Notes: generated by a model from the letters alone, not told the origin. A DNA stretch of 64,000 nucleotides from Metallosphaera hakonensis JCM 8857 = DSM 7519 (GCF_003201675.2 NZ_CP029287.2:1116001-1180000); one strand, 5' to 3'. Positions 53,822 through 63,974 are shown, counted from the first letter of the stretch. Made by a program: numbers and translations.

Positions 53822-55249
53822 ATGCCTACAGCTGCAGGTAAAAGGATAGTTGCCTCTCAAAATTACTTGGCCACATATGTGGGAGCCAAGGTACTTGAAG
53901 AAGGCGGTAACGCTTTCGATGCGGCCATAGCAACCAGTGCAGTACTATCGGTTGTGATTCCCCATACTAGCGGTCTTGGAGGAGACGGTCTATTACTTGC
54001 TAAAACACCAGAAGGGATAATTGCTTTCAATTCTACAGGTTGGGCTCCGAGAGGCATTGGAGATGCCCAAATACCACCCCGTAGTCCCAGATCAATAGTA
54101 ATCCCTGGCTTAGTTGAACTTTGGCACATGATGGAGGATTACACCACAATGGATCTGAGGAAATTACTGGAGCCGGCCGTAAAGCTAACAGTAAATGGAT
54201 TTCATGTTGGAAGAGGCCTTCATCACGCTATAGTCAACTCTGAGAAGCTTAGCCCTGAATGGCAATCTCTCTATGGTAACAAGAGATTTGGAGATACGAT
54301 TAGAGTTAGAGGAGTTGGGGAAGTTCTAAAGAGGATTGCCAACGATCCTAGGTCCTTTTATGAAGGAGAGATAGCTGAGGAGCTCGTTGAAGGTCTAAGG
54401 AAAAAGGGAGTTCCTGTGGAATTGGACGATTTCAAACAATTCCGAGGAGAAAGGGTTAACTTGGTCAACATTAACTACAAAGGGTACTCCATCCAGGAGT
54501 TTCCTCCCAACACTCAAGGCATAACAGCCCTCGAAATACTGAAAATGGTTGAGATGACCGAAATTAACAAACTACCATATAATGATGTAAAGAGAATAAA
54601 TGAGCATGTAAGAATTTCAGCTCTTGCCTACGAAGATCGTGACCAGTATATTGCTGACCCGAGGTTTAGCCCTGCACCTAACTTTCTGCTGGACAACAAC
54701 TACTTGATTCAAAGGTTAATGGAAGTAGGAATGGAGGCTAAGGTAAACCCTGATGGGGACACCACTTTCTTTGTAGTGGCTGACGAGGAAAATCAGGTTG
54801 GAATGATTCAGAGTCTCTTTCAGCCCTTCGGTTCAGGGATAGTTGTTAAGGATATAGTTTTCAACAATCGCGCCGACAACTTCACTGAAGGAAGGAACAA
54901 GCCGGAGGGTAGAAAAAGACCCTTACACACTCTCTCCATACTTTACGCTGAAGGAAAAAACGAGGAATTAATAATAGGATGTGCTGGAGGGGATTTAAGA
55001 CCACAAATTCATTCTGAGGTCCTCGAGTACTATGTGGATTACATGATGGAGATTGACGAAGCCGTAAATGCCCCAAGGTTCATGTTCACTGGCAACAAGG
55101 TTATAGCTGAGAGTAGGCTTGGGACACCGTCAACCAAGTTGGAACCCTACTCACCACAAGTTGGAATTGTACAAGCTCTAAAGACGAAGAAAGGAGTTCA
55201 TATAGCAGTAGCAGACCCTAGAAGTGAGGGTGTGTCAATACCCGTCTGA
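53822..55249 (+). CDS. ggt: Gamma-glutamyltransferase-like Ntn hydrolase
   Basis: A 475-residue member of the gamma-glutamyltranspeptidase family. The N-terminal region has SQNYLATYVGAKVLEEGGNA and AFDAAIATSAVLSVVIPHTSG (first 50 residues), and the autocleavage site with nucleophile Thr is DGDTTFFVVADEENQ near residue 305; GCAGGDLRPQIHSEVL near residue 383 is the glycine-rich binding motif. No signal peptide, so it is cytoplasmic, and it is shorter than bacterial GGT. Archaeal members may act on other gamma-glutamyl or cephalosporin-like amides; real substrate unknown. Confidence 0.9.
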   Translation: MPTAAGKRIVASQNYLATYVGAKVLEEGGNAFDAAIATSAVLSVVIPHTSGLGGDGLLLAKTPEGIIAFNSTGWAPRGIGDAQIPPRSPRSIVIPGLVELWHMMEDYTTMDLRKLLEPAVKLTVNGFHVGRGLHHAIVNSEKLSPEWQSLYGNKRFGDTIRVRGVGEVLKRIANDPRSFYEGEIAEELVEGLRKKGVPVELDDFKQFRGERVNLVNINYKGYSIQEFPPNTQGITALEILKMVEMTEINKLPYNDVKRINEHVRISALAYEDRDQYIADPRFSPAPNFLLDNNYLIQRLMEVGMEAKVNPDGDTTFFVVADEENQVGMIQSLFQPFGSGIVVKDIVFNNRADNFTEGRNKPEGRKRPLHTLSILYAEGKNEELIIGCAGGDLRPQIHSEVLEYYVDYMMEIDEAVNAPRFMFTGNKVIAESRLGTPSTKLEPYSPQVGIVQALKTKKGVHIAVADPRSEGVSIPV

Positions 55250-55346
55250 CCTTTTGCTCTCTAATGGAATTTAGTTTTTATGATAGATTCAAATTCAAGA
55301 GACATTGAAGCCCCATACTTTTAACCCTTACAGAATATAATTAAAC

Positions 55347-56711
55347 ATGGGAAAACTCTTCGGTACTGACGGAGTAAGAGGAATAATAAATCAGGAGTTA
55401 ACCGTAGATTTGGCACAGGGATTAGGTAGAGCAATAGGAACGTTTTTCGGTGAGGGGAGCATAATTTTACTGGGAAGGGACGCTAGAGCCGGCGGAGATA
55501 TGTTGGCTAGGGCAGTTGAAAGCGGTTTATTGAGCGCTGGTATTAGAGTCTATGAGGGCGGTTTCGCTCCTACTCCCGCGTTACAGTATGCAGTTAAGAC
55601 CTTAGGTTACGATGGTGGGGTAATTATAACTGCTAGTCACAATCCACGAGAACATAACGGAATAAAGGTCTTGGATAGAGACGGTGTGGAGGTTGCTAGA
55701 GAGAAAGAGGATGCAATAGAAGAAATTTACTTTTCTAAGAGATTTAATGCAATCCCTTGGAACAGGTTGACGTACGATGTTAAAAGAGATGAAAGAGTAA
55801 TCGATACTTACGTAAATGGAATTCTTTCTCATGTAGATATTGAAAAAATAAGGTCCAAGAACTTTAAGGTCCTTATTGACGGAGCTAATAGCGTAGGCTC
55901 GATCTCCACTCCAATAGTGGCGAGAATGCTAGGATGCAAGGTATACACTCTTAATGCTAACTTGGATCCCACATTTCCTGCCAGGAACCCTGAACCCACA
56001 ATGGATACTCTTAAGGAAACTGCTAAGATCGCTAGTTCACTGAATGTGGACCTAGCAGTGGCCCATGATGGGGACGCAGATAGGGCAATTTTCATGGATT
56101 CCAAGGGAAGAGTTCAATGGGGGGATAGAAGTGGCACTCTACTTAGCTGGTGGGCCTCGACCAAGGAGAAGTTCCCCAGGAGAATATTTACCGCAGTTTC
56201 AAGTTCCTCCTTGGTTCAAGAGTATCTCTCCAAGTTCGAGATAGAGGTCGTTTGGACTAAGGTGGGGAGTGTTGACATAGCCAGGAGGCTTATTCAAGAT
56301 AAGGGGTTAGCCGGATTTGAGGAGAACGGCGGTTTCATTTACCCAGCCCATCAATATGTACGTGACGGCGCCATGAGCTTCTCCCTTATGTTGGAAATGA
56401 TGGCCTCTGAGGGCATCACTTCAGCGGATCTATTCGATCGACTTCCCAAATATCATTTAGTTAAGACGAAGGTAGACATCAAACCTGGAATGGATATCTC
56501 AAGGATTTATGAGACGGTGGAAAGGGAACTGGGAGCCGGAAATCAGGTAGTTAAAATAGACGGAGTCAAAATAATAGGCAAAGATTTCTGGGTATTAGTG
56601 AGGAAGAGCGGGACCGAACCCATAATCAGGATAATGGCAGAGGCTAAGGACGAGGGAGTTGCTGATAGGCTTGTAACTCAAGTTAAGAGTGTAATTGGTG
56701 TACACGCATGA
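55347..56711 (+). CDS. Phosphohexomutase (phosphoglucosamine / phosphoglucomutase, GlmM-like)
   Basis: A 454-residue alpha-D-phosphohexomutase. Start motif [12 protein letters not shown], phosphoserine loop [16 protein letters not shown] near residue 93, metal loop [13 protein letters not shown] near residue 240, sugar loop [10 protein letters not shown] near residue 325 and phosphate loop [14 protein letters not shown] near residue 417. Interconverts hexose (or hexosamine) 6- and 1-phosphates. ATGA overlap with a Trm112-like gene. Leaderless start is likely (ACAGAATATAATTAAAC about 10-25 bases before). Confidence 0.93.
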   Translation: MGKLFGTDGVRGIINQELTVDLAQGLGRAIGTFFGEGSIILLGRDARAGGDMLARAVESGLLSAGIRVYEGGFAPTPALQYAVKTLGYDGGVIITASHNPREHNGIKVLDRDGVEVAREKEDAIEEIYFSKRFNAIPWNRLTYDVKRDERVIDTYVNGILSHVDIEKIRSKNFKVLIDGANSVGSISTPIVARMLGCKVYTLNANLDPTFPARNPEPTMDTLKETAKIASSLNVDLAVAHDGDADRAIFMDSKGRVQWGDRSGTLLSWWASTKEKFPRRIFTAVSSSSLVQEYLSKFEIEVVWTKVGSVDIARRLIQDKGLAGFEENGGFIYPAHQYVRDGAMSFSLMLEMMASEGITSADLFDRLPKYHLVKTKVDIKPGMDISRIYETVERELGAGNQVVKIDGVKIIGKDFWVLVRKSGTEPIIRIMAEAKDEGVADRLVTQVKSVIGVHA

Positions 56712-57091
56712 AGTATAGACTCATGGACATTCTGGCTTGCCCCATGTGTAAGCACTTCCACCTAGAGCTCTATGTCTTTCAAGAGAGAGAAGAACCGAAG
56801 AGGGAGATCAGCGGTAAAGTACCGCTATGCGAGATCTATTGCAGTTACAAGAACGCTGAGGTAAAATCTCTTGATAATCCTCCGTGCCAGGAATGTATAA
56901 AGAAGGAAATAGTAGAGGGACTGTTGGTTTGTCCATCATGCAATAGATGGTATCCCATAATAGACGAAATCCCGAGGATGTTACCAGACAAGTTAAGAAA
57001 AAGAGATGATTTAGAATTTCTTAGAAAGTATAGTTCGAAAATACCTCAGAAGGTCTTAGATAGCGGGCTCCCCTTCAATCTTAAGCAATGA
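56708..57091 (+). CDS. Trm112-like zinc protein
   Basis: A 127-residue Trm112-family protein. N-terminal [20 protein letters not shown] and C-terminal [20 protein letters not shown] (near residue 77) form the split zinc-ribbon; an additional cysteine-rich insert (CEIYCSY...CQECIKK) lies between. Trm112 activates methyltransferases that modify tRNA, rRNA and release factor. Longer than bacterial YcaR (about 60). Coupled with the phosphohexomutase gene through an ATGA overlap; functional link unknown. Confidence 0.85.
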   Translation: MKYRLMDILACPMCKHFHLELYVFQEREEPKREISGKVPLCEIYCSYKNAEVKSLDNPPCQECIKKEIVEGLLVCPSCNRWYPIIDEIPRMLPDKLRKRDDLEFLRKYSSKIPQKVLDSGLPFNLKQ

Positions 57092-57161
57092 GCCAGAACT
57101 TGGGTAAAGATTAAAATGAACTTATTAATGGCCAATTCCTAAGTTTCTTTGGTGTAACATA

Positions 57162-57581
57162 ATGGAAGGCTCATTCATTAGTAACTTAGATGAGTGGATT
57201 AAGATGCAGAAGAACTTGCTGGCTACCATAAAGGACATGGAGAAAAAAGAGGAGGGAGCAGAAGAGGACAGACTTGACCTGATTCTCGCATCAAGGGTAG
57301 CTTTTCAACACATGATGAGAACTCTCAAGGCTTTTGATCAATGGTTACAGGACCCCATGATTATTAAGCATATGCCTAGGGAGATGCTGGAGGACGTGAA
57401 GAGGACCAGCTGGGCTATATTGGAACAACTTCTAGAGCTCGATGTAAGACATACCAGCCAAGCTAAAGAGCTGATAACTAAGCTCGGTAAAGAAGGTAAG
57501 CTTGATCCGTTAATTTGGAGTAGACCACCGGTCGAGGAACAGACTAACCAGCCAAGAAGAGGCACCTTCACGACCATGTGA
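57162..57581 (+). CDS. DUF2153-like helical protein
   Basis: A 139-residue all-helical, charged protein ([20 protein letters not shown] near residue 15, [20 protein letters not shown] near residue 46, [12 protein letters not shown] near residue 71) with a proline-rich tail. This matches my memory of the DUF2153 family, restricted to Sulfolobales and relatives, with unknown function. ACTTATTAAT about 30-40 bases before the ATG may serve as TATA box. Confidence 0.7.
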   Translation: MEGSFISNLDEWIKMQKNLLATIKDMEKKEEGAEEDRLDLILASRVAFQHMMRTLKAFDQWLQDPMIIKHMPREMLEDVKRTSWAILEQLLELDVRHTSQAKELITKLGKEGKLDPLIWSRPPVEEQTNQPRRGTFTTM

Positions 57582-57631
57582 GTTTTCCTCCAGACTCACG
57601 CTACAAGAAACAAAATTTTAGGCAAAACAAT

Positions 57632-58111
57632 TTATCTTCTTCTACGTCTATCGGATCTTAGTTTCAGGTTATATTCCTGATCTATTGAAACTATCTTAGA
57701 CTTAAGTTCCGTAATTACGGCGTTGACGGTATTGATAAAATTCTCGTCTAGCAACTGCTTGTTAGCCGTAAGCGCCTCTTCACCGTCATTAGTTAGTTTC
57801 AATTTTTTTGTTTGATCGCTCTCTACGTATCCGAGATAGAGCAAAGACGTTATGTCCTCCTTGGCGGTCGGGCTGATCAAGTTGTTTCCGAGGGTATTGA
57901 ACTGATGTCCTAAATTCAAACCCTTTTGCGATCCTTCGTATAGAAGGGTAATTAATCCCTTCTCCGTGACCCCTCCAAGCGCTTTGATTATATAGAGCAG
58001 TTGGAGTTTCCTTTTATCTTCTTTAAGAATTGATGGCGAAATAACTTGTTTTGATGTAGCCTTCAATTCCTTGGATTTGCTCGGTTGGCCTCCCTGATTT
58101 GGTTGAGACAT
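57632..58111 (-). CDS. Winged-helix-like protein with basic tail, unknown
   Basis: A 159-residue protein. A polar, Gln/Ser/Lys-rich N-terminal tail (about 30 residues) is followed by helices and a possible winged-helix (KLQLLYIIKALGGVTEKGLI near residue 35, SLLYLGYVESDQTKKLKLTN near residue 89, then DGEEAL), a coiled helix and a C-terminal run of arginines (DRRRRR). DNA or RNA binding is plausible. 4 bases downstream of the hexulose-phosphate synthase gene and so probably co-transcribed. Name unknown. Confidence 0.65.
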   Translation of the reverse strand: MSQPNQGGQPSKSKELKATSKQVISPSILKEDKRKLQLLYIIKALGGVTEKGLITLLYEGSQKGLNLGHQFNTLGNNLISPTAKEDITSLLYLGYVESDQTKKLKLTNDGEEALTANKQLLDENFINTVNAVITELKSKIVSIDQEYNLKLRSDRRRRR

Positions 58112-58115
58112 TTAA

Positions 58116-58805
58116 TCACCGTGTAGCTATAGTACTGGTGGATAAGATTTTAATTATTTCCTCAGCCACTTTTCTTGGGGCGTTACTTTTAGTTATCGCT
58201 CCACCTACAACATAAATTGAAATAGGTAACTCTACTAGGTCATTTATGTTCTTAGGGCTTAGGCCTCCAGCCACCGAAACTATCCCGTATTTTCCGGTTT
58301 CCCTAATCTCGTCCTTAAGGTCAGCCACGGTCACTCCTCTCTTCCTCTGAACATCTAATCCAATGTGAAAACCTACTATGTCCACGCCCAAGCTGTAAAG
58401 TTGTTTGGCTCTATCAACTGTATTCTTTACTCCAATTAAGTCTGCTTGAACTAATATATCTAGTTCTTTAGCCTTCTTTACAGCACTTTCAACTGTGGAA
58501 TCGTCCATAGCCCCTAGGACGGTCATAATGTTGGATCTTCCTCTATACGCAATTTCCACCTCGACATCCCCTGCGTCAGCTGTCTTAGTGTCCGCTAGAA
58601 CAATCTTGCCTAGCTCTCTCAACTTCAATAATCCTCTTATGCCTTCAGCCTTAACTAGTGGTGTACCTGCCTCTATGATAACGTTCTCGAGATCTGAAAC
58701 CTTCCTTGCTACTACCAATGCATCATTAATATCAATGAAATCTAGTGCAACCTGAAGAAACTTGGTTCGTCTCAACGTTTCCAATAACTCGGATCTCATA
58801 CTCAA
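58116..58805 (-). CDS. 3-hexulose-6-phosphate synthase / OMP decarboxylase family protein
   Basis: A 229-residue TIM-barrel protein. LQVALDFIDINDALVVARKV near residue 17, IIEAGTPLVKAEGIRGLLKL near residue 43, VLADTKTADAGDVEVE near residue 68 (catalytic Asp-Lys-Asp set) and VSVAGGLSPKNINDL near residue 175 follow the hexulose-phosphate synthase pattern. In archaea this enzyme runs in reverse to make ribulose 5-phosphate and formaldehyde from hexulose 6-phosphate, replacing the pentose phosphate path. No hexulose isomerase gene is fused or adjacent. Confidence 0.85.
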   Translation of the reverse strand: MSMRSELLETLRRTKFLQVALDFIDINDALVVARKVSDLENVIIEAGTPLVKAEGIRGLLKLRELGKIVLADTKTADAGDVEVEIAYRGRSNIMTVLGAMDDSTVESAVKKAKELDILVQADLIGVKNTVDRAKQLYSLGVDIVGFHIGLDVQRKRGVTVADLKDEIRETGKYGIVSVAGGLSPKNINDLVELPISIYVVGGAITKSNAPRKVAEEIIKILSTSTIATR

Positions 58806-58891
58806 TGTATCTACTTCGTGGTAATAATTAAGCTAACCTGCAATGGTTTTTTATTCTACGCCAGAGAATCATTGTTACTGTGATTTCCTAA

Positions 58892-60487
58892 GTGACAAAG
58901 TACGTCATAGTGACCGGAGGAGTTCTCTCCAGTGTGGGCAAGGGTACAGTTTCTGCATCTATTGGCCTAATACTCAAGAACATGGGTTTTAACGTAAGCG
59001 TGATAAAGGTTGACCCATACATCAACGTTGACGCAGGTACCATGAATCCCTACATGCACGGTGAAGTTTTCGTAACTGAGGATGGAGCTGAAACAGATCT
59101 GGACTTGGGACATTACGAAAGGTTTCTAAATATAAACATGAGCAAACATAACAATATCACTGCAGGGAAGGTCTACTTTGAGGTAATAAGGAAAGAAAGA
59201 GAGGGCAAGTACATAGGTCAAACTGTTCAGATAATCCCCCACGTAACTGATGAAATAAAAAGCATGGTGAGAAAGGTTGCCGAGGTCGAGAAAGCTGATA
59301 TAGTGATAGTGGAAATTGGTGGTACGGTTGGGGATATTGAAAGTCTTCCCTTCCTTGAGGCAATGAGGGAATTGAGGTTAGAGGAAGACGAGCACAGCGT
59401 TATATTTGTTCATGTGGCGCTGGTGGAGTACCTCTCTGTAACAGGTGAGCTCAAAACTAAACCGTTGCAACATAGCGTTCAAGAGCTAAGGAGGATAGGA
59501 ATTCAACCGGACCTTGTTGTAGCTAGGTCCATTGTGGAACTCGACGATGATACGAAAAAGAAAATAGCGTTGTTTACTAACGTGAGACCGGAATACATTT
59601 TCTCAAGTTATGACGTGCAAACAGCATATGAAGTTCCCTTAGTTCTAGATAAGCAGGGAATGGGAGAAAAATTACTAAACAAGCTCAAGTTACCAGCTAG
59701 CACACCCAACTTCGACGAATGGAAGAAGTTTGTAGAGGCCGTGAAAAGAAAAGAGGGTAGGAGAGTCAAAATAGCCCTAGTAGGTAAGTACACCAAACTA
59801 AAGGATAGTTATCTCAGTATAAAGGAGGCAATTTATCATGCCTCAGCTGCCCTAGGGGTGATTCCGGAGTTACTCTGGATAGAATCTTCTGACCTGGAGA
59901 AAGAGAACCCAGAACACCTACTAAAGCAAACTGAGGGAATAATAGTTCTGCCAGGCTTTGGATCCAGGGGAACTGAGGGCAAGATCAAAGCAATACATTT
60001 CGCTAGAACAAACAACGTTCCATTTCTTGGAATATGCTATGGACTTCAACTTGCTGTAGTAGAGTTCGCCAGAAACGTTCTTGGTCTTCATCAGGCCAAC
60101 AGTACAGAGATAGATCCAAACACACCAGATCCAGTTATAACGCTTCTTGATGAACAAAAGAAGGTTACTCAATTTGGAGGAACAATGAGACTGGGAGCGC
60201 AAAAGATAAATCTAGTTAAGGACACGTTAGCTCATTCTCTATATGAGGCAGACTCCGTGTATGAAAGGCACAGACATAGATATGAGGTAAATCCTTCCTA
60301 TGTAGACCTACTTCAGAAAAACGGACTTACAATATCGGGAGTAAGCGAGGACGGTTTAGTGGAGATAATTGAACTTAAGGACCATAGATTCTTCTTGGCT
60401 ACCCAGGCTCATCCAGAGTTTAAGAGCAGACCTCTCAAACCAGCTCCAATGTTTCTAGGTTTCCTCAAGGCTATTATTATGAGTTAA
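58892..60487 (+). CDS. pyrG: CTP synthase
   Basis: A 531-residue two-domain enzyme making CTP from UTP, ATP and glutamine. Synthetase domain: [17 protein letters not shown] near residue 9 and [20 protein letters not shown] near residue 45. Glutaminase domain: [13 protein letters not shown] near residue 354, nucleophile Cys in [16 protein letters not shown] near residue 382 and the His-Glu in [10 protein letters not shown] near residue 508. Start is GTG at 58892 ([11 protein letters not shown]). The 3' end overlaps the convergent ArsR gene by 33 bases. Confidence 0.96.
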   Translation: MTKYVIVTGGVLSSVGKGTVSASIGLILKNMGFNVSVIKVDPYINVDAGTMNPYMHGEVFVTEDGAETDLDLGHYERFLNINMSKHNNITAGKVYFEVIRKEREGKYIGQTVQIIPHVTDEIKSMVRKVAEVEKADIVIVEIGGTVGDIESLPFLEAMRELRLEEDEHSVIFVHVALVEYLSVTGELKTKPLQHSVQELRRIGIQPDLVVARSIVELDDDTKKKIALFTNVRPEYIFSSYDVQTAYEVPLVLDKQGMGEKLLNKLKLPASTPNFDEWKKFVEAVKRKEGRRVKIALVGKYTKLKDSYLSIKEAIYHASAALGVIPELLWIESSDLEKENPEHLLKQTEGIIVLPGFGSRGTEGKIKAIHFARTNNVPFLGICYGLQLAVVEFARNVLGLHQANSTEIDPNTPDPVITLLDEQKKVTQFGGTMRLGAQKINLVKDTLAHSLYEADSVYERHRHRYEVNPSYVDLLQKNGLTISGVSEDGLVEIIELKDHRFFLATQAHPEFKSRPLKPAPMFLGFLKAIIMS

Positions 60488-60802
60488 TGAAATTACTATT
60501 TTAGTGTACTTGGCTTTGACCAGTTTTTTCAATCCTTTATTTCCTTCAGTGTATCGTATTTCTACCAATCCAGAGCTTTCCAGGAGAGCCACCTGCGAAC
60601 TCACGTTTCCTTTAGTCATGTGTAACTCTTCGCTTAGCTCGGTTATACTCTTCTCTCCTTCCGAAACTAATCTCATGATATTAATTCTTGTAATAGAAGA
60701 TAACGCTTCAGTCACTTTAATGATGTCCTCCAAGTCCGAGACTACAAGCTCCATGAACATATTCTTTATTGTTATCATTTCATAAGAATTTGCTCCTAAC
60801 AT
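60455..60802 (-). CDS. ArsR-type winged-helix regulator
   Basis: A 115-residue (or 107 if ATG 60778 is used) transcription regulator. Helix-turn-helix: [20 protein letters not shown] near residue 34 and [20 protein letters not shown] near residue 54, then wing [20 protein letters not shown] near residue 78. No metal-binding Cys cluster, so not a metal sensor of the classic kind. Its 3' end overlaps pyrG by 33 bases, so antisense interference between the two is possible. Target genes unknown. Confidence 0.8.
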   Translation of the reverse strand: MLGANSYEMITIKNMFMELVVSDLEDIIKVTEALSSITRINIMRLVSEGEKSITELSEELHMTKGNVSSQVALLESSGLVEIRYTEGNKGLKKLVKAKYTKIVISLTHNNSLEET

Positions 60803-61001
60803 TGGTAGGGATGTCTACTTTGCACGTAACTACTAGAACGTTACTTTCCTTGGTCCTCGGCACGGTTCTTCAGAAACTCATCACAAGTCCGTTTACTAGG
60901 AAGTAGGGTAACTGGAAGATACTTAGTTGCTCACGCCATTTAATTAAGCACGTCATTCTTTTATAGTGGTTAAGTGAAATGGATGGGGAGGAGGTATAAT
61001 T
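60803..61001. promoter_or_regulatory. Upstream region of the Sm protein gene
   Basis: The 199-base gap holds a ribosome binding site (GAGGAGGT, about 60988-60996) right before the TTG start at 61002, and ATTCTTTTATAGTGG near 60956-60970 as a possible TATA region. Nothing else recognised. Confidence 0.45.
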
Positions 61002-61265
61002 TTGCAGGCAAAGGTAGAGAATCCTTTGAAAAGCTTAAGGATGGCTACAAATAAGATAGTCCTTGTGAAATTAAAAGATGGTTCTGAATATATAGGCAAG
61101 ATGGAACAATCCGATGGCACTATGAACCTTGTTCTAAGAGATTGTACGGAGATGAGGGAAGGAACAGCTGATCCCATAGCAAAATACGGTAGAGTTCTGA
61201 TAAGAGGAAGTAACGTTTTGTTTGTCAGTGTAGACTACGAGACTATCATTAACTCAGGCAAGTAA
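61002..61265 (+). CDS. Archaeal Sm-like (LSm/SmAP) RNA-binding protein
   Basis: An 87-residue Sm fold protein. Sm1 motif: [20 protein letters not shown] with the following [12 protein letters not shown] (residues about 18-50); Sm2 motif: [18 protein letters not shown] near residue 62. Start is TTG at 61002 with GAGGAGGT ahead; the ATG at residue 14 would cut the VENPLKSLR helix present in homologues. Forms ring heptamers that bind U-rich RNA. Thirty-three bases before the SAM synthetase gene, probably one transcript. Confidence 0.93.
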   Translation: MQAKVENPLKSLRMATNKIVLVKLKDGSEYIGKMEQSDGTMNLVLRDCTEMREGTADPIAKYGRVLIRGSNVLFVSVDYETIINSGK

Positions 61266-61298
61266 TTTTTTAAAATTGGTAAGGCAGTTGAGGGTGAA

Positions 61299-62516
61299 AT
61301 GAAAAACATTAACATAGAATCCTTTAGAACCTTGGAGCCGGACTCGTTACCGGTCGAATTAGCAGAGAGAAAAGGAACAGGTCATCCAGACTATATTGCT
61401 GACTCGGCGTCAGAAGAGGCCAGCAGAAAACTTTCTCTTTATTATCTGAAAACCTTCGGAACTATATTACATCACAACCTGGATAAGACTCTACTTGTTG
61501 GTGGTCAGGCTTCGCCTAGGTTTAAGGGGGGCGATGTTATTCATCCAATTTATATAGTGGTTTCGGGAAGAGCTACGACGGAGGTTAGAACAAATGATGG
61601 TATTGAAAACATACCCGTTGGAACAATTATTATGGATAGCGTTAAGACGTGGATCAAAGACAACTTTAGGTTTCTAGATCCCGAAAAGCACGTAATTGTT
61701 GACTACAAAATAGGAAAGGGATCAGCAGATCTCGTGGGGATCTTCGACAAAGGCAAGAAATCAGTTCCCTTATCCAACGATACTAGCTTCGGAGTGGGTT
61801 TTGCACCTTACTCAAAGCTGGAGCAATTAGTTTTCCAGACTGAGAGATTGCTTAACTCAAAGAAGCTCAAAACTGAGCTCCCTGAAGTGGGAGAAGACAT
61901 AAAGGTAATGGGGTTGAGGAGAGAGAAAGACGTTACTCTAACCATAGCAATGGCTGCGATAAGCCCCATTATTGAGGACAAAAACCATTACTTCTCCATT
62001 AAAGAGCAAGTGAAGGAGAAAGTTCTAAATTTGGCTTCCGAAATAGTTCCTGACCTAAACGTTAAGGTTAATGTCAATACGGGAGATAGGGAAGATCAGG
62101 GAATACTATATCTAACAGTGACAGGGACATCTGCGGAGCACGGTGACGACGGTATGACAGGGAGAGGTAATAGGGGAATAGGTCTCATAACTCCCATGAG
62201 ACCAATGTCCCTAGAAGCTACAGCAGGGAAGAACCCAGTAAACCATGTGGGCAAGCTTTACAACATTGTTGCCAACCTAATTGCTAAGAAAGCTTCGGAG
62301 CAAGTAAAGGACGTGAGGAACGTTCAGATTGAGGTGTTAGGTCAGATAGGAAGACCAATCAATGATCCACTAATAGTTAACGTCGAGGTATCCACTCATT
62401 CAGGGAAGATAACCTCGGAAACCAAGGCCGAAATCTCCGGGATAGCTGAGGAATATCTAGATTCGTTCGACAAGATAACTCAAATGATCCTGGAAGGAAA
62501 AGTCATGCTATTCTGA
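61299..62516 (+). CDS. mat: S-adenosylmethionine synthetase, archaeal type
   Basis: A 405-residue archaeal methionine adenosyltransferase, which differs strongly from bacterial MetK. Seen: [20 protein letters not shown] near residue 19, [20 protein letters not shown] near residue 80, [20 protein letters not shown] near residue 283 and [13 protein letters not shown] near residue 309. Makes SAM from methionine and ATP. Start ATG 61299 follows GAGGGTGAA. The stop lies only 15 bases before the left end of the transposable element, which thus sits directly behind this gene. Confidence 0.95.
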   Translation: MKNINIESFRTLEPDSLPVELAERKGTGHPDYIADSASEEASRKLSLYYLKTFGTILHHNLDKTLLVGGQASPRFKGGDVIHPIYIVVSGRATTEVRTNDGIENIPVGTIIMDSVKTWIKDNFRFLDPEKHVIVDYKIGKGSADLVGIFDKGKKSVPLSNDTSFGVGFAPYSKLEQLVFQTERLLNSKKLKTELPEVGEDIKVMGLRREKDVTLTIAMAAISPIIEDKNHYFSIKEQVKEKVLNLASEIVPDLNVKVNVNTGDREDQGILYLTVTGTSAEHGDDGMTGRGNRGIGLITPMRPMSLEATAGKNPVNHVGKLYNIVANLIAKKASEQVKDVRNVQIEVLGQIGRPINDPLIVNVEVSTHSGKITSETKAEISGIAEEYLDSFDKITQMILEGKVMLF

Positions 62517-62522
62517 ATCTGG

Positions 62523-62531
62523 ATCTGTATT
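62523..62531 (+). repeat. Target site duplication, left copy
   Basis: ATCTGTATT lies directly before the left terminal repeat. Its first seven bases recur directly after the right terminal repeat (63994-64000), where the window ends; so a duplication of at least 7 and perhaps 9 bases. Confidence 0.75.
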
Positions 62532-62550
62532 CAGTGGTGTTACACCAATT
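62532..62550 (+). repeat. Left terminal inverted repeat
   Basis: CAGTGGTGTTACACCAATT; pairs with 63975-63993 except at position 11. The core TGGTGTTACACCA is itself nearly palindromic. Confidence 0.8.
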
Positions 62551-62692
62551 TTACTCATTAAGAGGAAATTTCTTAAACACGGTTATATCTCTCGTTAAGT
62601 TGGAGAAATACGTTCAATTACGATGTAATGAACGAGAAAGATTGAATTAATTGCGAAGAAAGCGAGAGGAGACGTGTTTTCCCGCGTGCTGT

Positions 62693-62712
62693 AATACTAA
62701 ATGTCTAGTATT
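62693..62712. repeat. Short inverted repeat in the left arm of the element
   Basis: AATACTA (62693-62699) and TAGTATT (62706-62712) form a 7-base stem with a 6-base loop, about 60 bases before the transposase start. It could shield the transposase from outside transcription, as in other IS elements; this is a guess. Confidence 0.5.
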
Positions 62713-62771
62713 ATCAAGTGGGGTGGAGTTGAGGGAGAAAAGATTTAAGCGAGGGACCCCAGAGCCCCAAT

Positions 62772-63773
62772 ATGCAAACCATGTTAAGCGGAGTACAAGT
62801 TCCCGTGTACTCCCAAGAGAGGTTGGAGTCCCTCGCTCAAGTTATGGCATTGGAGCAGTTTAAACTTATCTCCCCCAATCCCGAGAAGCTGGTCCAGGCA
62901 GCTCCTTCCCTACTTCAGGGGAACAGGGGGAAGGACTACGTGTACCTCACGAGGTTGGGAGAGGGGTTGGGCTCGCTTGTGGGCAAGACCTTCACGTTCT
63001 GGGACCAGTGCGGGAAGGTGGGTAAGGGGAAGTTCGGGACCGTGCTTGCAGTCGACGAGAGCGGGCTCACGGTGGGGGAGAAGGGGGAGTTGGAGGCCTT
63101 GAGGGATGGAGTTGGGCTCATCCCGTGGAGGAGGAAGGGAGTGAAGGCCAGGAGCGTGGACTTAGTTCACCCAGTGAGGTGTTCCCTCATGCTCCAGTTC
63201 GCCGACCTGAGAGGAGAGAGCCCTTCCCTCTTCCTCCTCCACTCGGTGCAAGAGGTCGTGAAGCACGTGGAGGTAGATTACGTGCTCGCAGACGCGGGTT
63301 TCCTCAACTTCCAGGTACTGAGGGAGATGCCCGTGAAGGTCGTGGTGAGGGGGAAGTCCGGGTTGAAGGGCTTTCAGCAGCTCTCCTCCCTTCGTCTCCA
63401 GGAGAGCGTAAGGAAGGTGGAAGACAGGACTTACGTGGCGTACAGGGAGCTGGAGCTCGACGGCCTCTACTACTACGACGTGGTCTACGTGAAGGACAAG
63501 GAGAGGCCCAGGCACTTCACCTTCGTCACCAACTTCAAGGGCGACCCCTACACCATAGCTGAACTCTACAGGCTAAGGTGGCAGATCGAGGAGGGCTTCA
63601 AGGTAAGGAAGGCCAGGATAGAGCTGGTGAGGAAGCTCAGGAACAAGGTCTTCCTCTTCCTCTACTACACGATACTGGACAACGCGTGGAACCTGTTCAA
63701 CCGTGTCGTCTTCGGCTACATCACTCCAGGCAAGAAGTTCATCTCCTTCGACTCCTTCATCAAACTTCTCTAA
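62772..63773 (+). CDS. IS4-family DDE transposase
   Basis: A 333-residue transposase. The catalytic acids are placed as D95 in LAVDESGLT, D174 in VLADAGFLN, and E273 within the IS4 signature Y266-x2-R269-x3-E273-x6-K280 (segment LYRLRWQIEEGFKVRK). All are intact, so the protein is probably active. Start ATG 62772 (MQTMLSGVQVPVYS). Codon use favours G and C in third positions (many CTC, GTG, AAG, TAC), unlike the neighbouring host genes, which suggests recent arrival. Followed by a stable hairpin. Confidence 0.92.
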   Translation: MQTMLSGVQVPVYSQERLESLAQVMALEQFKLISPNPEKLVQAAPSLLQGNRGKDYVYLTRLGEGLGSLVGKTFTFWDQCGKVGKGKFGTVLAVDESGLTVGEKGELEALRDGVGLIPWRRKGVKARSVDLVHPVRCSLMLQFADLRGESPSLFLLHSVQEVVKHVEVDYVLADAGFLNFQVLREMPVKVVVRGKSGLKGFQQLSSLRLQESVRKVEDRTYVAYRELELDGLYYYDVVYVKDKERPRHFTFVTNFKGDPYTIAELYRLRWQIEEGFKVRKARIELVRKLRNKVFLFLYYTILDNAWNLFNRVVFGYITPGKKFISFDSFIKLL

Positions 63774-63779
63774 AAACCG

Positions 63780-63807
63780 GGGCGTGCAGGGTGGGCTATG
63801 CACGCCC
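63780..63807 (+). terminator. GC-rich hairpin after the transposase gene
   Basis: GGGCGTGCA (63780-63788) and TGCACGCCC (63799-63807) are perfect reverse complements with a 10-base loop, starting six bases after the transposase stop. May end the transposase transcript or form part of an older element end. Confidence 0.6.
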
Positions 63808-63974
63808 TCCCAACCACGTGAGAAAAATTCAGAATCCACTGATCCTGATCGAATATACTGGCTAAATATGTCTAAAAATACTTAAACATGTTATGTTTCA
63901 TTATGTTTAATCAATATTTACTCTATATCAATCAATGATTAAAAGTACAAACTATATATCATCTAGATGAACTT

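Noticed and set aside
63125-63562. 145-residue frame overlapping the transposase
   Set aside because: It is a shadow frame in a GC-rich gene; the DDE and IS4 signatures lie in the 62772 frame and this frame is extremely rich in Arg, Gly and Glu.
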